DNA from: Pedobacter sp.
GTDB taxonomy: Bacteria > Bacteroidota > Bacteroidia > Sphingobacteriales > Sphingobacteriaceae
Length of the DNA stretch: 29,113 nucleotides
Assembly (NCBI GenBank): GCA_028287885.1
Contig: JAQBOT010000155.1
Span: forward strand, 1-29,113
Direction: 5' to 3'
This document shows positions 1 through 8,409 of this stretch, in pieces. Position numbers and translations under genes: made by a program. The notes under the pieces are model-generated. The model was given only the letters and a program-made list of their open reading frames with translations, was not told the DNA's origin and searched no databases. Every line of letters starts with the position of its first letter. Positions within the stretch are counted from its first letter, which is position 1.

Positions 1-529
1 AATAACGCTCCATAAAAGGTACAATGCCTGTTGAGGTAAGTGCGGAGTTTTTAACAGGTGAACCCTTAGGACGAATATGCGAAAGATCGTGACCCACGCC
101 TCCGCGTCTTTTCATCAGTTGTACCTGTTCCTGATCAATTTTCATGATCCCGCCGTAAGAATCAGAATTACCTTCATTGCCAATTACAAAACAGTTTGAC
201 AAAGATGCAATCTGGTAGGGGTTTCCTATCCCCGTCATCGGGCTTCCCTGAGGAATAATATATTTAAAGTTAGAAATCAAATCAAAGATCTCGTCTTCAG
301 ACATGGGGTTGGGATACCGCAGCTCAATGCGTGCAATCTCCGAAGCGATCCGTCGGTGCATTTGCTCCGGTGTCTTTTCGTAAATCGCACCAGCAGAATC
401 TTTCAGGGCATACTTATTCACCCATACCCGTGCAGCTAAATCATCATCATTGAAATATTTCAATGATTCCTTATATGCTTGATCAGCTGTATAGGTAACT
501 TGTTCTCTAACCTGGTTCTCGATTTCCAT
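1..529 (-). CDS. nrdJ: Adenosylcobalamin-dependent ribonucleotide reductase (class II), N-terminal part, cut by window edge
   Basis: This partial gene reads leftwards from an ATG at 529 and runs off the window after about 176 codons. The family reduces ribonucleotides to deoxyribonucleotides in the cytoplasm, using coenzyme B12 to make the thiyl radical. Visible motifs are LAARVWVNKYAL near residue 31, the active-site region SLSNCFVIG near residue 110, whose Cys is the expected redox cysteine, and MKRRGGVGHDLSHIRPKGSP near residues 139-158, the conserved substrate-binding block. The YTADQAYKESLKYF start and the short N-terminus without an ATP cone point to class II rather than class Ia NrdA; this is inference from the N-terminus only, since the B12-specific parts lie outside the window. 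No cobalamin riboswitch is visible upstream. A TACCTTTG -7 element lies about 28 bases before the start. Confidence 0.85.
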   Translation of the reverse strand, partial: MEIENQVREQVTYTADQAYKESLKYFNDDDLAARVWVNKYALKDSAGAIYEKTPEQMHRRIASEIARIELRYPNPMSEDEIFDLISNFKYIIPQGSPMTGIGNPYQIASLSNCFVIGNEGNSDSYGGIMKIDQEQVQLMKRRGGVGHDLSHIRPKGSPVKNSALTSTGIVPFMERY

Positions 530-556
530 AAGCTTTAATTCAATTTAATTGCTGTG

Positions 557-564
557 CAAAGGTA
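557..564 (-). promoter_or_regulatory. Bacteroidota-type -7 element upstream of the ribonucleotide reductase
   Basis: The minus strand reads TACCTTTG, an exact match to the Bacteroidota TAnnTTTG -7 element, 27 bases before the ATG at 529. I see no good TTG at the usual -33 distance, so this is a half-matched promoter. It implies a leader of about 20 bases. The rest of 530-750 is AT-rich and I see no other gene or RNA motif there. Confidence 0.5.
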
Positions 565-752
565 ACAAAATGCGAATATAATGAAGCCCGCGAACTTTAA
601 AGTTTCATAGTTTAAATTATAATTATCTGAAAAACAATATGTTAGTTTTTTAGCGTAAGTAAAAGGTTTGCAAATTTTAAAAACCATACTGTACTAGGCC
701 ACAAATACTTTCGATCAGTTTCCAGGTAAGTTAAGTGCTGAATTCAGGACAT

Positions 753-780
753 AAAAAAAGCCGCCAGGATCCCTGGCGGC
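753..780 (-). terminator. Rho-independent terminator of the OmpA-family gene
   Basis: The arms GCCGCCAGG (760-768) and CCTGGCGGC (772-780) form a perfect 9-bp GC-rich stem with a 3-base loop. On the minus strand the stem is followed by seven T residues (753-759). It sits 21 bases after the stop codon of the OmpA-family gene at 801. Confidence 0.93.
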
Positions 781-800
781 TATATTTCAAAACTTGACGA

Positions 801-2132
801 TTAAAACAAGCTGAATTCTACACGTCTGTTTTTCTGACGTCCAGATGCAGTTTTATTAGATGCAATTGGCTGAGTTTCTCCATAACCAGTTGCTTCTACT
901 CTTGATGCATTCACACCTTGAGATACCAAATATGCTTTTATTGATTCTGCTCTGTCTTTAGACAACGCCATGTTCAATGCATCACTACCTTGACTGTCTG
1001 TGTGTCCGGCAAGTCTCAAGCTAAAGTTTTTGCTTTTCAATAGATCAGCAACACGGTTTAGCGTTGGATAAGACTTGCTACGGATTGTAGACTTGTTCAC
1101 ATCAAACTCCAAGTTGCGGATTGCATCTGCAACAACTCTGCGGTCAGATTCAGTGATAATCACTTTTTCTTTAACTACTGGCGCAGGTGCTTTTAAAGGA
1201 CAGCCAGCTCCATCAACAACAACTCCTGATGTTGTACCAGGACATTTATCAAACTTATCTGCAACACCATCTCCATCTTCATCATTGATCACGCCTTTCA
1301 AGTCATTTCTCAACTTAGCGTTTTCTGCTTTTTGTGCATCTAAATCACTTTTCAACCCATTAACGCTTGCTTTAGCAGCAAGTACTTCGTCATAAGTTGC
1401 AGCTACTGGGTTATGCCAAGCCAACTGTGGTCCTGTTCCTAAAGCAAATTCAAGACCTGCTGAAGCATAAGAAAACTTATCGCTGTTTGCACCAGCATAG
1501 TTACCATCAAGGTTATCACCATCAACGAAGTTAACAGTCCATCCAAGATTGAAATTTACCTTTTCAGAAACTTTAAATTTAGCGCCTAACCCAACCGGGA
1601 TTACCAATTCGCTGATTGTTTTATCTGGAGCATATTCGAATGTTCTTCCGCCCTGTGTAATTGTAGGCTTATAACCAGCTAAGCCGGCACCTGCAGAAAC
1701 GAATAATTGCAAAGCATTATTTTTGTGGAACATGTCAATATTGAACATGTTTACAACTGCACTTAAACTACCTGCATAAGACAAGTCGGTTTCAAATGCT
1801 GTTATTGAACTTGGGTTTACTACCCCATTATCGTAAGGCTGTGAATTGTCAGCACTCAATTTACCTCTAACTCCGTCTAAACGTAGTGAGAAATAATTTG
1901 TAAACTGCTTTTTAACGAATACTCCGTATCCTAAATTCGATTTCCAATGTGAGAAATCGTTCTTTCCTCCAAACGGAGTGATCGGCGTCATTACGCCTGC
2001 GTTAACACCAACTGACCAGGTGCTAAATTGCGCGCCTGTAGCAGTAGGTACAACTTCCTGAGCCTGAGCAGCACCGGCGATGAAAATACCGGCAAGGAGA
2101 GCGGGTATCGATTTTAATAAAGATGGTTTCAT
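801..2132 (-). CDS. OmpA-family outer membrane protein with calcium-binding linker
   Basis: This 443-residue protein probably anchors the outer membrane to peptidoglycan. The start at 2132 is chosen because it gives a clean signal peptide (MKPSLLKSIPALLAGIFIAG, cleaved after AAQAQ); the frame stays open to 2201 but the extra 23 residues are not signal-like. About residues 30-250 are an outer membrane beta-barrel domain. A short coiled coil follows (about 250-280), then a thrombospondin type-3 style linker DEDGDGVADKFDKCPG (about 282-300) that should bind calcium. The C-terminal OmpA domain (about 327-443) holds GHTDSQG and NRRVEF, the peptidoglycan-binding signature. The gene appears monocistronic and ends in a strong terminator. 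It is a common, usually abundant Bacteroidota architecture, and I cannot say which paralogue it is. Confidence 0.93.
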   Translation of the reverse strand: MKPSLLKSIPALLAGIFIAGAAQAQEVVPTATGAQFSTWSVGVNAGVMTPITPFGGKNDFSHWKSNLGYGVFVKKQFTNYFSLRLDGVRGKLSADNSQPYDNGVVNPSSITAFETDLSYAGSLSAVVNMFNIDMFHKNNALQLFVSAGAGLAGYKPTITQGGRTFEYAPDKTISELVIPVGLGAKFKVSEKVNFNLGWTVNFVDGDNLDGNYAGANSDKFSYASAGLEFALGTGPQLAWHNPVAATYDEVLAAKASVNGLKSDLDAQKAENAKLRNDLKGVINDEDGDGVADKFDKCPGTTSGVVVDGAGCPLKAPAPVVKEKVIITESDRRVVADAIRNLEFDVNKSTIRSKSYPTLNRVADLLKSKNFSLRLAGHTDSQGSDALNMALSKDRAESIKAYLVSQGVNASRVEATGYGETQPIASNKTASGRQKNRRVEFSLF

Positions 2133-2290
2133 AAATTTATTCTTTTTATTGTAGTGTATATTCATTTCACACTTATACACAATCATTGTACCATAAAGCA
2201 AATCTTTGTTATTAAAAGATTAAACTGGCACACAAAAGAATGAATTTTAAACAGAAAGTGTTGACTATAACCTTGTTACCTATAATACAT

Positions 2291-4009
2291 TTACCAGCCG
2301 ATGGCAACATCATCTCCTCTGAAGTCCGCTCCACCCTGGTAATAACCCCATTTGGTTTTCAGAATGGCGTCTACCCGCCCAATCTGTCCTCTCGGAACTA
2401 AATTATACCCTTTTGCTTTCAGCTTAAACAAGGTTGTGCTGTCCAGGGCCCTAGGCTCCATTCCAACTTCGTCAGGTAACCATTGGTGGTGAAACTTCTT
2501 TGCATCTACAGCATGCTGCATATCTTTATCAAAGTCTATGACATTTAAGATGGTTTGAAAAACGGAAGTAATGATTGTTGATCCGCCTGGCGTACCGACT
2601 ACCATAAACAGCTTGCCGTCTTTTTCAACAATTGTCGGTGTCATAGAACTCAGCATCCGCTTACCTGCAGCTACTGCATTTGCCTCTCCACCTACCAGGC
2701 CATACATATTCGGCGAGCCAGGCTTAACCGAGAAGTCGTCCATTTCATTGTTCAGCAGAAAGCCAGCGCCTTTGACCATCACACAGGATCCATAAGAGCC
2801 ATTTAACGTCGTTGTAATCGAAACAGCAGTACCGTCATGGTCAACGATCGAATAATGTGTAGTCTCTTCATGTTCTGGCGGAACTATGTCGCCAGCCTTT
2901 ATCTCGGTACTCGGTGTTGCTTTATTCCAGGAAAAATTGCTCATGCGCGCCTTGATGTATGCATCAGCCATCAATTGCTTTACTGGAACCCGATAGAAAT
3001 CCGGATCGCCAAGGTGCGTAGCGCGATCTGCATATACCCGTCTTTCTGCTTCAACCATAACCTGGACTGTTGAGTCGGTGTTAAAGCCCCAACGCTTCAA
3101 TGGATAAGGCTCTACGGATTTAAGCAACTGTACCAGCGCAATACCACCACTGGATGGGGGTGGCATGGTGATTATCTTATATCCCCTATAGTTTCCTGTA
3201 ATTGCTTTGCGCCAAACAGCATTGTAGCTCAAGAGGTCAGCTTTGGTAATAATCCCACCACTGCGTTTCATTTCAGCAACGATCGAGTCTGCGACACTCC
3301 CTTCATAAAACCCTTTTCTTCCTTGATCACGGATCTTTTCGAGGGTGCGACTAAGTTCTGGTTGATATAGCATGTCCCCAGGCGTCCATGTACCAGTTTT
3401 GACTAAGGGCGTTCCTAATGGATTTAAGCTTACAAAACGGTCGTGCAACTCGTTCATTTCCCTAGCCTGACGTATGCTGATCTTGAATCCATTTTTGGCC
3501 AGGGCAATTGCAGGCTCTACCAGAGTAGCCCAAGGCAGTTTTCCATACTTTTTATGAGCTTCAGCCATTCCGGCAACAGTTCCAGGTACACCGGCAGCCA
3601 GGCCCCCATATAGACTTTTTTCTGCAATTGAATTCCCAGATGAATCGAGGTACATATCTCTGGATGCCATGGCCGGTCCTTTTTCCCGGAAATCTAAGGT
3701 ATTGGTTTCCCCGGAGGCGGAACGGTATACCATGAAACCGCCACCGCCAATATTTCCGGCGTTCGGGTAAACCACGGCAAGGGCAAACTGCACAGCAACA
3801 GCGGCATCAACGGCGTTTCCGCCTTTTTTCAAGATTTCAACACCAACAAGCGAGGCTTGATCTCTCGCGGAAACAACCATACCATTTCTGTACTCTTTGC
3901 TATTCTTGTTTCCAATCTGCCCGCCGGCACAGCCGGCAAGCAGTAAGCCTGGGATAAGCAATCCTGAAATAATTCCGACAAACGTTCTACGCTTTATAAC
4001 TTTCTGCAT
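2291..4009 (-). CDS. ggt: Gamma-glutamyltransferase (glutathione hydrolase), lipoprotein form
   Basis: The 572-residue protein matches the usual length of the autoprocessed Ntn-hydrolase GGT, which cleaves the gamma-glutamyl bond of glutathione and related peptides in the periplasm. The N-terminus has a basic stretch, a hydrophobic run and a lipobox LLAGC, so it is probably a lipoprotein with Cys27. The self-cleavage site and nucleophile is Thr383 in the motif TTHYSIVD; Arg108 in DFREKGP should bind the glutamyl carboxylate, and GTPGGS (473-478) is the conserved oxyanion region. NNEMDDFS is also present. All key residues are intact. The start lies 23 bases inside the 3' end of the acyl-CoA synthetase gene, so the two are probably co-transcribed and coupled. 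No terminator is visible in the 158 bases before the next gene. Confidence 0.95.
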   Translation of the reverse strand: MQKVIKRRTFVGIISGLLIPGLLLAGCAGGQIGNKNSKEYRNGMVVSARDQASLVGVEILKKGGNAVDAAVAVQFALAVVYPNAGNIGGGGFMVYRSASGETNTLDFREKGPAMASRDMYLDSSGNSIAEKSLYGGLAAGVPGTVAGMAEAHKKYGKLPWATLVEPAIALAKNGFKISIRQAREMNELHDRFVSLNPLGTPLVKTGTWTPGDMLYQPELSRTLEKIRDQGRKGFYEGSVADSIVAEMKRSGGIITKADLLSYNAVWRKAITGNYRGYKIITMPPPSSGGIALVQLLKSVEPYPLKRWGFNTDSTVQVMVEAERRVYADRATHLGDPDFYRVPVKQLMADAYIKARMSNFSWNKATPSTEIKAGDIVPPEHEETTHYSIVDHDGTAVSITTTLNGSYGSCVMVKGAGFLLNNEMDDFSVKPGSPNMYGLVGGEANAVAAGKRMLSSMTPTIVEKDGKLFMVVGTPGGSTIITSVFQTILNVIDFDKDMQHAVDAKKFHHQWLPDEVGMEPRALDSTTLFKLKAKGYNLVPRGQIGRVDAILKTKWGYYQGGADFRGDDVAIGW

Positions 4010-5762
4010 CTTTATAAATCTTTTCTATGTTCTCCTGATTTTTTTCCAGAATAACCTTCCTCTTTAAACTCAACTTGGGGGTTAATTCACCTCCATCAAT
4101 ACTCCATTCTTTTGCAAGCAGACAAAACTGCTTCACCTGCTCCCATTTTCCAAAATCCTTGCAGCTATTATCTACAATCTGTCTGTATTTCTCTACGACT
4201 TCATCCTTTTTAATCATTTCGGAATTCGTTGTGTACTGAATTCCCTTTTCTTCTGCCCATGCTTTAAGTGCAACAAAATTCGGTACGATCAGGGCCCCTG
4301 GAAACTTCCTGTTCTCACCAAAAACGATTACCTGCTCTATTAATATCGTTTCTTTAAATTTGTTTTCAATGATTTGCGGCGCAACGTACTTCCCGCCTGC
4401 AGTTTTAAATATTTCTTTCTTTCGGTCGGTGATTTTTAGAAATTTGTTGTCAACAAGGGTCCCGATATCTCCAGTATGAAACCAACCCTCCGCATCGATG
4501 GTTTCGGCGGTAAGATCCGGACGATTGTAGTAGCCTTTCATCACATGATGCCCACGGGTAAGAACTTCTCCATCTTCAGCGATTTTCACCTCTACGCCAG
4601 ATATTGCGGGTCCAACACTTCCAAACATCGCATTTCCGAAATAATTAACTGTAATTACCGGTGAAGTTTCTGTAAGGCCATATCCCTCAAACACAGGCAT
4701 TCCTGCCGCCCAAAAGATCCGTGCAAGCCGCGGGTTTAGGGCTGCACCTCCGCAAACGATCACGATGATCTCTCCTCCTAGAGCTTCCTTCCACTTCTTA
4801 AATACTAGTTTTCGGGCTATCTTCAACTTCAGGTTGTAGGACCAGCTGTTTTTCATCTCATACTGTGAAGCCAAATCGACAGACCAGTAGAAGATTTTAC
4901 TTTTAATTCCAGAAAGTTCCTTGCCTTTAAGCATGATCTTTTCATACACCTTTTCAAGCAATCGCGGAACGGTAGAAAAACCATTCGGCTTAACATATTG
5001 TATGTCAGCAACAATCGTCTCCATACTTTCCGCATAATAGACTGAGGCATCTGTATATAGATACAAATACACAATCATGCGTTCAAAAATATGAGACAAA
5101 GGTAGAAAGCTTAAAACCTTCCTTACCCCAGGGGGAAAAATGACAGCAGAGTTCTGAAAGTTCTTTACAAGGTTATCGTGGGTAAGCATTACGCCTTTTG
5201 GTGTACCTGTAGTTCCTGAGGTATAAATTAGGGTTAAAACATCGTCGGGCTTTACGGCTTCCCTGTAAACGTCCAGGTCTATTCCGTTGTCACGAACATC
5301 ATGTTTAAGTAGGGTTTCCCAATTGGGCAGCCCATTGACATTATCGAAGCTGTAAACCTTAATGGGATGACTAAGCTCATGTTCAATTTCTTTAACCTTC
5401 TGATACAAACGTTCATCCGACAAAAAGATAACACTTACTTCTGCATTTTCCAGGATGAACTTAATGTCTTGAGCGGCCAATGTCGGATATAAAGGAATTT
5501 GTTAGGCGCCAATTTGCATGATTGCGAAATCTGTTATATTCCATTCCGGTCGATTGTGAGACATCACCGCGATTCTTGAAGCCTTACCCAGACCCATGCC
5601 GATCAGGCTCTTACTTAAGTTGTCTACGGAGTCGCAGAATTCAACTGTACTGTATTTCTTCCAGGCTCCATTTACCTTTCCACATACAAATTCTTGTTTA
5701 GGAAAGCTTTCTAAATTCAATTTGAGAATATCAAATACCCGAGTTACAGTGGTAGTGCTCAT
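3987..5762 (-). pseudogene. Long-chain acyl-CoA synthetase interrupted by an in-frame TAA
   Basis: One reading frame spans 5762-3987 (592 codons, the normal length for the family) but holds a TAA at 5504-5502 after residue 86 (…FAIMQIGA). Homology clearly resumes at once on the other side (QIPLYPT). The family activates long-chain fatty acids to acyl-CoA through an acyl-adenylate. Counting from a possible TTG restart at 5480, the AMP-binding loop YTSGTTGTPKG is at 86-96, EGYGLTETSP at 265-274, GWFHTGDIG at 332-340 and the hinge motif DRKKEIFKTAGGKY at 352-365, all intact. No indel is needed: the two halves are in the same frame. It may be a recent nonsense mutation or a sequence error. Without readthrough, only an 86-residue stub and, if TTG works, a 497-residue piece lacking the N-terminus would be made. 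The gene overlaps ggt downstream. Confidence 0.85.
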
Positions 5763-5784
5763 AAAATCAAATGTTAGTTCTTAA

Positions 5785-5796
5785 ATATTGCAATAT
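5785..5796. repeat. 12-bp perfect palindrome upstream of the acyl-CoA synthetase
   Basis: The sequence ATATTGCAATAT is its own reverse complement. It lies 23 bases before the start of the acyl-CoA synthetase gene, in the region shared with the divergent small outer membrane gene. Near it, at 5768-5775 on the minus strand, is AACATTTG, a 7/8 match to the -7 consensus. The position fits an operator for a dimeric repressor, but such a short AT-rich palindrome may also arise by chance. Confidence 0.3.
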
Positions 5797-5836
5797 AGCC
5801 AAATTACGTTTTGGTTCAGCGTTTCCATTTGCCATT

Positions 5837-5865
5837 TTGTAAGCCCAATTCCATTTGTACCTTTG
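5837..5865 (+). promoter_or_regulatory. Bacteroidota promoter of the small outer membrane gene
   Basis: TTG at 5837-5839 is followed after 18 bases by TACCTTTG at 5858-5865, a full match to the Bacteroidota -33/-7 pattern. Transcription should begin near 5871-5873, giving a leader of about 55 bases before the ATG at 5927. Confidence 0.7.
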
Positions 5866-5926
5866 CCCAGCACCATTTACTTATCGGCATAATTGTTGGA
5901 AGTATGGATTTAAAAAAAACACGATT

Positions 5927-6406
5927 ATGAAAAAACTCTTTACAATTTTATGTTTAACGATTATAGCAACCCTTGCTATTCAAACTACTTCGAAGGCACA
6001 AAGCTATAGAAATGCAATAGGTGGTCGTTTTGGAACAGCCAATGGCGTAACCTTTAAAACTACGCTTGGTGGAAACAAAATGCTTGACCTGATTGCGAAC
6101 TTCCGTTCTAACGACGGGTATTCTTATTTTCGAGTAACGGGTTTGTATGAGATCTACAATCCGGTGCAAGGAGCTCAGGGACTACTTTGGTACTACGGTA
6201 TTGGTGGTTCTGTTGGATCAAGAAAATTAAGATATTCAGATACCAACAAAGCATACTTGTCGGTTGACGGAGTCTTGGGACTAGATTACAAATTTGCTGA
6301 TGCACCCATTAACCTTTCTTTAGACTGGAAGCCTGCAATTGGACTAGCACCGGTTACAGAGTTTGATTCTTCTGGTTTGGGCTTATCTTTAAGGTTTACC
6401 TTTTAG
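5927..6406 (+). CDS. Small secreted protein, probably outer membrane beta-barrel
   Basis: This 159-residue protein starts with a typical signal peptide (MKKLFTILCLTIIATLAIQT, cleavage near SKAQ-S). The start at 5927 is chosen over an upstream in-frame codon at 5855 because it begins the signal peptide. The mature part has alternating short strands rich in Gly and aromatic residues (for example GGRFGTANGVTFKTTLGG and LLWYYGIGGSVGS) and ends in an aromatic residue (LSLRFTF), all typical of small outer membrane barrels. I recognise no named domain and no ligand can be proposed. It has its own promoter and ends at a bidirectional terminator facing the M61 peptidase gene. Confidence 0.85.
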   Translation: MKKLFTILCLTIIATLAIQTTSKAQSYRNAIGGRFGTANGVTFKTTLGGNKMLDLIANFRSNDGYSYFRVTGLYEIYNPVQGAQGLLWYYGIGGSVGSRKLRYSDTNKAYLSVDGVLGLDYKFADAPINLSLDWKPAIGLAPVTEFDSSGLGLSLRFTF

Positions 6407-6412
6407 TCAAGC

Positions 6413-6466
6413 TTAAACATAAAAAAGGCTGCTTTGCAATTGCAAAGCAGCCTTTTTTATGTTTAA
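6413..6466. terminator. Bidirectional terminator, 54-base perfect palindrome
   Basis: The core GGCTGCTTTGCAA (6427-6439) and its exact complement (6440-6452) are flanked by six A and six T residues. The symmetry extends without mismatch out to 6413 and 6466, giving two 27-base arms. It lies between two convergent genes ending at 6406 and 6476 and can stop transcription in both directions. Confidence 0.93.
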
Positions 6467-6475
6467 TATTTCCTG

Positions 6476-8269
6476 TTAAACGCCTAACCATTTCTTCAAA
6501 ACAGCTTTTTGTACATCACTTGCTACAGGACTAAATGCGGCAGCCAAGGCAATATTCGGATTGGCTTTCAAAGTAACATTAAAATCCCTTGTTACACCAT
6601 CCCGGATCAGAGTAACTTTAATTATATCGCCAACCTTCCTGCCTGTTACCGCAGCCATTTTTTCTACCGAAGCTTCTGCCGGAACACCATCAATGCTGAC
6701 TACCTCATCGTTTACATTCAGTCCGTCAACCCAGGCTGCAGAATTTCTAGATACCGCAGTAATGTAGATCTTTCCTTCTTTTTTAGCTGATGCAACTCCT
6801 AAATATGGGACACGCTGACCTTCGTTCACATTTTTTACATCTATGCCCGCATAGCCGAAGTAGGTTTTATAATCCACAGGTTGCGTTCCATTCACATACT
6901 TGTCCCAAAATGCTGTGAAACTTAATCCACTAATTTTCTCTACCATTGACTTAAATTCCGCATCGGTATACCCCCTTTTGAGTGTTTTACACTGCAGATA
7001 CATCGCCTTCATCACATCATCCAGGCTTTTTGTGCCTTTGGTTGCATGAATAATCTCCAGATCCATCAAAATGCCAATCACTTCCCCTTTACTATAATAG
7101 GATATTCCGGTGTTGTTGGAGTTTTCATTTGGCCTGTAATACTTAATCCATGCATCATAACTGGACATGGCTGCAGATTGCTCCCTTGAGCCCGGCGTAT
7201 TTTCTACGCTGGCTATGGCTCCAGCCAATTTACCTATAAACTCCTCTGGAGTTGTGAAACCTGCTCTAAGCATGAACTTGTTTTCATAATAAGCGGTATA
7301 ACCTTCAGCAATCCACAAGTTTGTAGTATAGTTTTCATTATCGTAATCAAATGGACCTAAAGCCACCGGTCTCAACCGCTTCACATTCCATAAATGATGA
7401 TACTCATGGGCTACTAGTTCCAGAAATCCATTGTATCCAGCTTCCGAGCCATACTGATTGTGAGAAGCGCCTAAAACCGTAGAGCTTAGATGTTCAAGAC
7501 CACCACCGCCGCGTTCAAAATTATGCACAATAAAGGTGTAATGCTTGTTCGGATTCTCACCATAAATCCCCGTTGCCTGTTCTACAACCTTAGCCATATC
7601 AACTTTCAGTCGTTCCTTATCGTAGTTACCACCTCCGTACATGGCGACTTCATGTCTTACGCCGGCAGCTGTAAATTCAAATACATCCTGGTCTCCTACT
7701 TCAAGCGGACTGTCGAATAAAATATCGAAGTCTGGTGCTGTATAAGTGAATGCCTGTCCTGTTACCGGCTCGAGTGAGGTCGACACTTTTGACCAGCCTT
7801 TAAAAGGAATAACCGTGACAGTACTTGGAGACTTTAAATAGCCCTCTGGATACATAAAGATACCCGTCGGAGAAAGAAATGCATGGGTGTTGTCAATAAA
7901 TGCTGTGCGGACAGATACTTCATTGGCATATACTCTGTAATTTATTTTCAGCTGTTTTGCACCTGAACCGTATACCCTCCAGGTGTTTTTCCTTACTTTT
8001 TCAAACCGTAACGCTTTCCCTTGTGTTGTTGCCTTAAACCCTTCTACAAACTTTGAAAACTCACGTACCAGGTAAGACCCTGGTGCCCAAACAGGCATTT
8101 TTATGTCAACGTATTCTTTATTAATTCCTGAAATATTCATTTCAACTTCAGCATAGTGTGCCTGCGGTTCTGTAAAACATACTTCAAAACCTATTTTAAC
8201 CTGAGATCTGGCTGTCATACCCAATGATAGTAATAGTACTAGTGTGATTATTGATTTTTTATTGAACAT
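6476..8269 (-). CDS. M61-family metallopeptidase with PDZ domain
   Basis: The 597-residue protein belongs to the M61 glycyl aminopeptidase family. A signal peptide (MFNKKSIITLVLLLSLGMTA, cleavage near RSQ) sends it to the periplasm. An N-terminal beta-sandwich domain (about 25-220) is followed by the catalytic domain with the zinc motif HEYHH (His288, Glu289, His292) and the third ligand Glu322 in WIAEGYTAYYE. A C-terminal PDZ domain (about 480-575, starting near VPYLGVASAK) probably recognises peptide termini. All metal ligands are intact. Its substrate is unknown; small N-terminal Gly or Ala peptides are the family's known preference. The gene stands alone, divergent from the efflux operon. 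A TATTTTTG at 8294-8287 on its strand may be the -7 element. Confidence 0.94.
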   Translation of the reverse strand: MFNKKSIITLVLLLSLGMTARSQVKIGFEVCFTEPQAHYAEVEMNISGINKEYVDIKMPVWAPGSYLVREFSKFVEGFKATTQGKALRFEKVRKNTWRVYGSGAKQLKINYRVYANEVSVRTAFIDNTHAFLSPTGIFMYPEGYLKSPSTVTVIPFKGWSKVSTSLEPVTGQAFTYTAPDFDILFDSPLEVGDQDVFEFTAAGVRHEVAMYGGGNYDKERLKVDMAKVVEQATGIYGENPNKHYTFIVHNFERGGGGLEHLSSTVLGASHNQYGSEAGYNGFLELVAHEYHHLWNVKRLRPVALGPFDYDNENYTTNLWIAEGYTAYYENKFMLRAGFTTPEEFIGKLAGAIASVENTPGSREQSAAMSSYDAWIKYYRPNENSNNTGISYYSKGEVIGILMDLEIIHATKGTKSLDDVMKAMYLQCKTLKRGYTDAEFKSMVEKISGLSFTAFWDKYVNGTQPVDYKTYFGYAGIDVKNVNEGQRVPYLGVASAKKEGKIYITAVSRNSAAWVDGLNVNDEVVSIDGVPAEASVEKMAAVTGRKVGDIIKVTLIRDGVTRDFNVTLKANPNIALAAAFSPVASDVQKAVLKKWLGV

Positions 8270-8378
8270 ATTGTATTGCTTTTGGACAAAAATAAAATTA
8301 ATCCATTTTCAAGGGGACTAATTCGAAAATAAGGCTGTAACATACTTAATACAACATGAACACGCTAACTTATTTGAA

Positions 8379-8386
8379 TATTTTTG
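8379..8386 (+). promoter_or_regulatory. Probable -7 element of the efflux operon
   Basis: TATTTTTG matches TAnnTTTG and ends 23 bases before the ATG of the adaptor gene. The -33 position holds no TTG, so the match is partial. I see no clear operator palindrome in the 140-base divergent region shared with the M61 gene. Confidence 0.4.
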
Positions 8387-8409
8387 TATAAACATCTGAT
8401 TAACTCAAA

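Noticed and set aside
530..800. Cobalamin riboswitch before the B12-dependent reductase
   Set aside because: Looked for because class II reductases are often B12-controlled; no B12-box-like sequence or compatible fold was seen, only a -7 element and AT-rich DNA.
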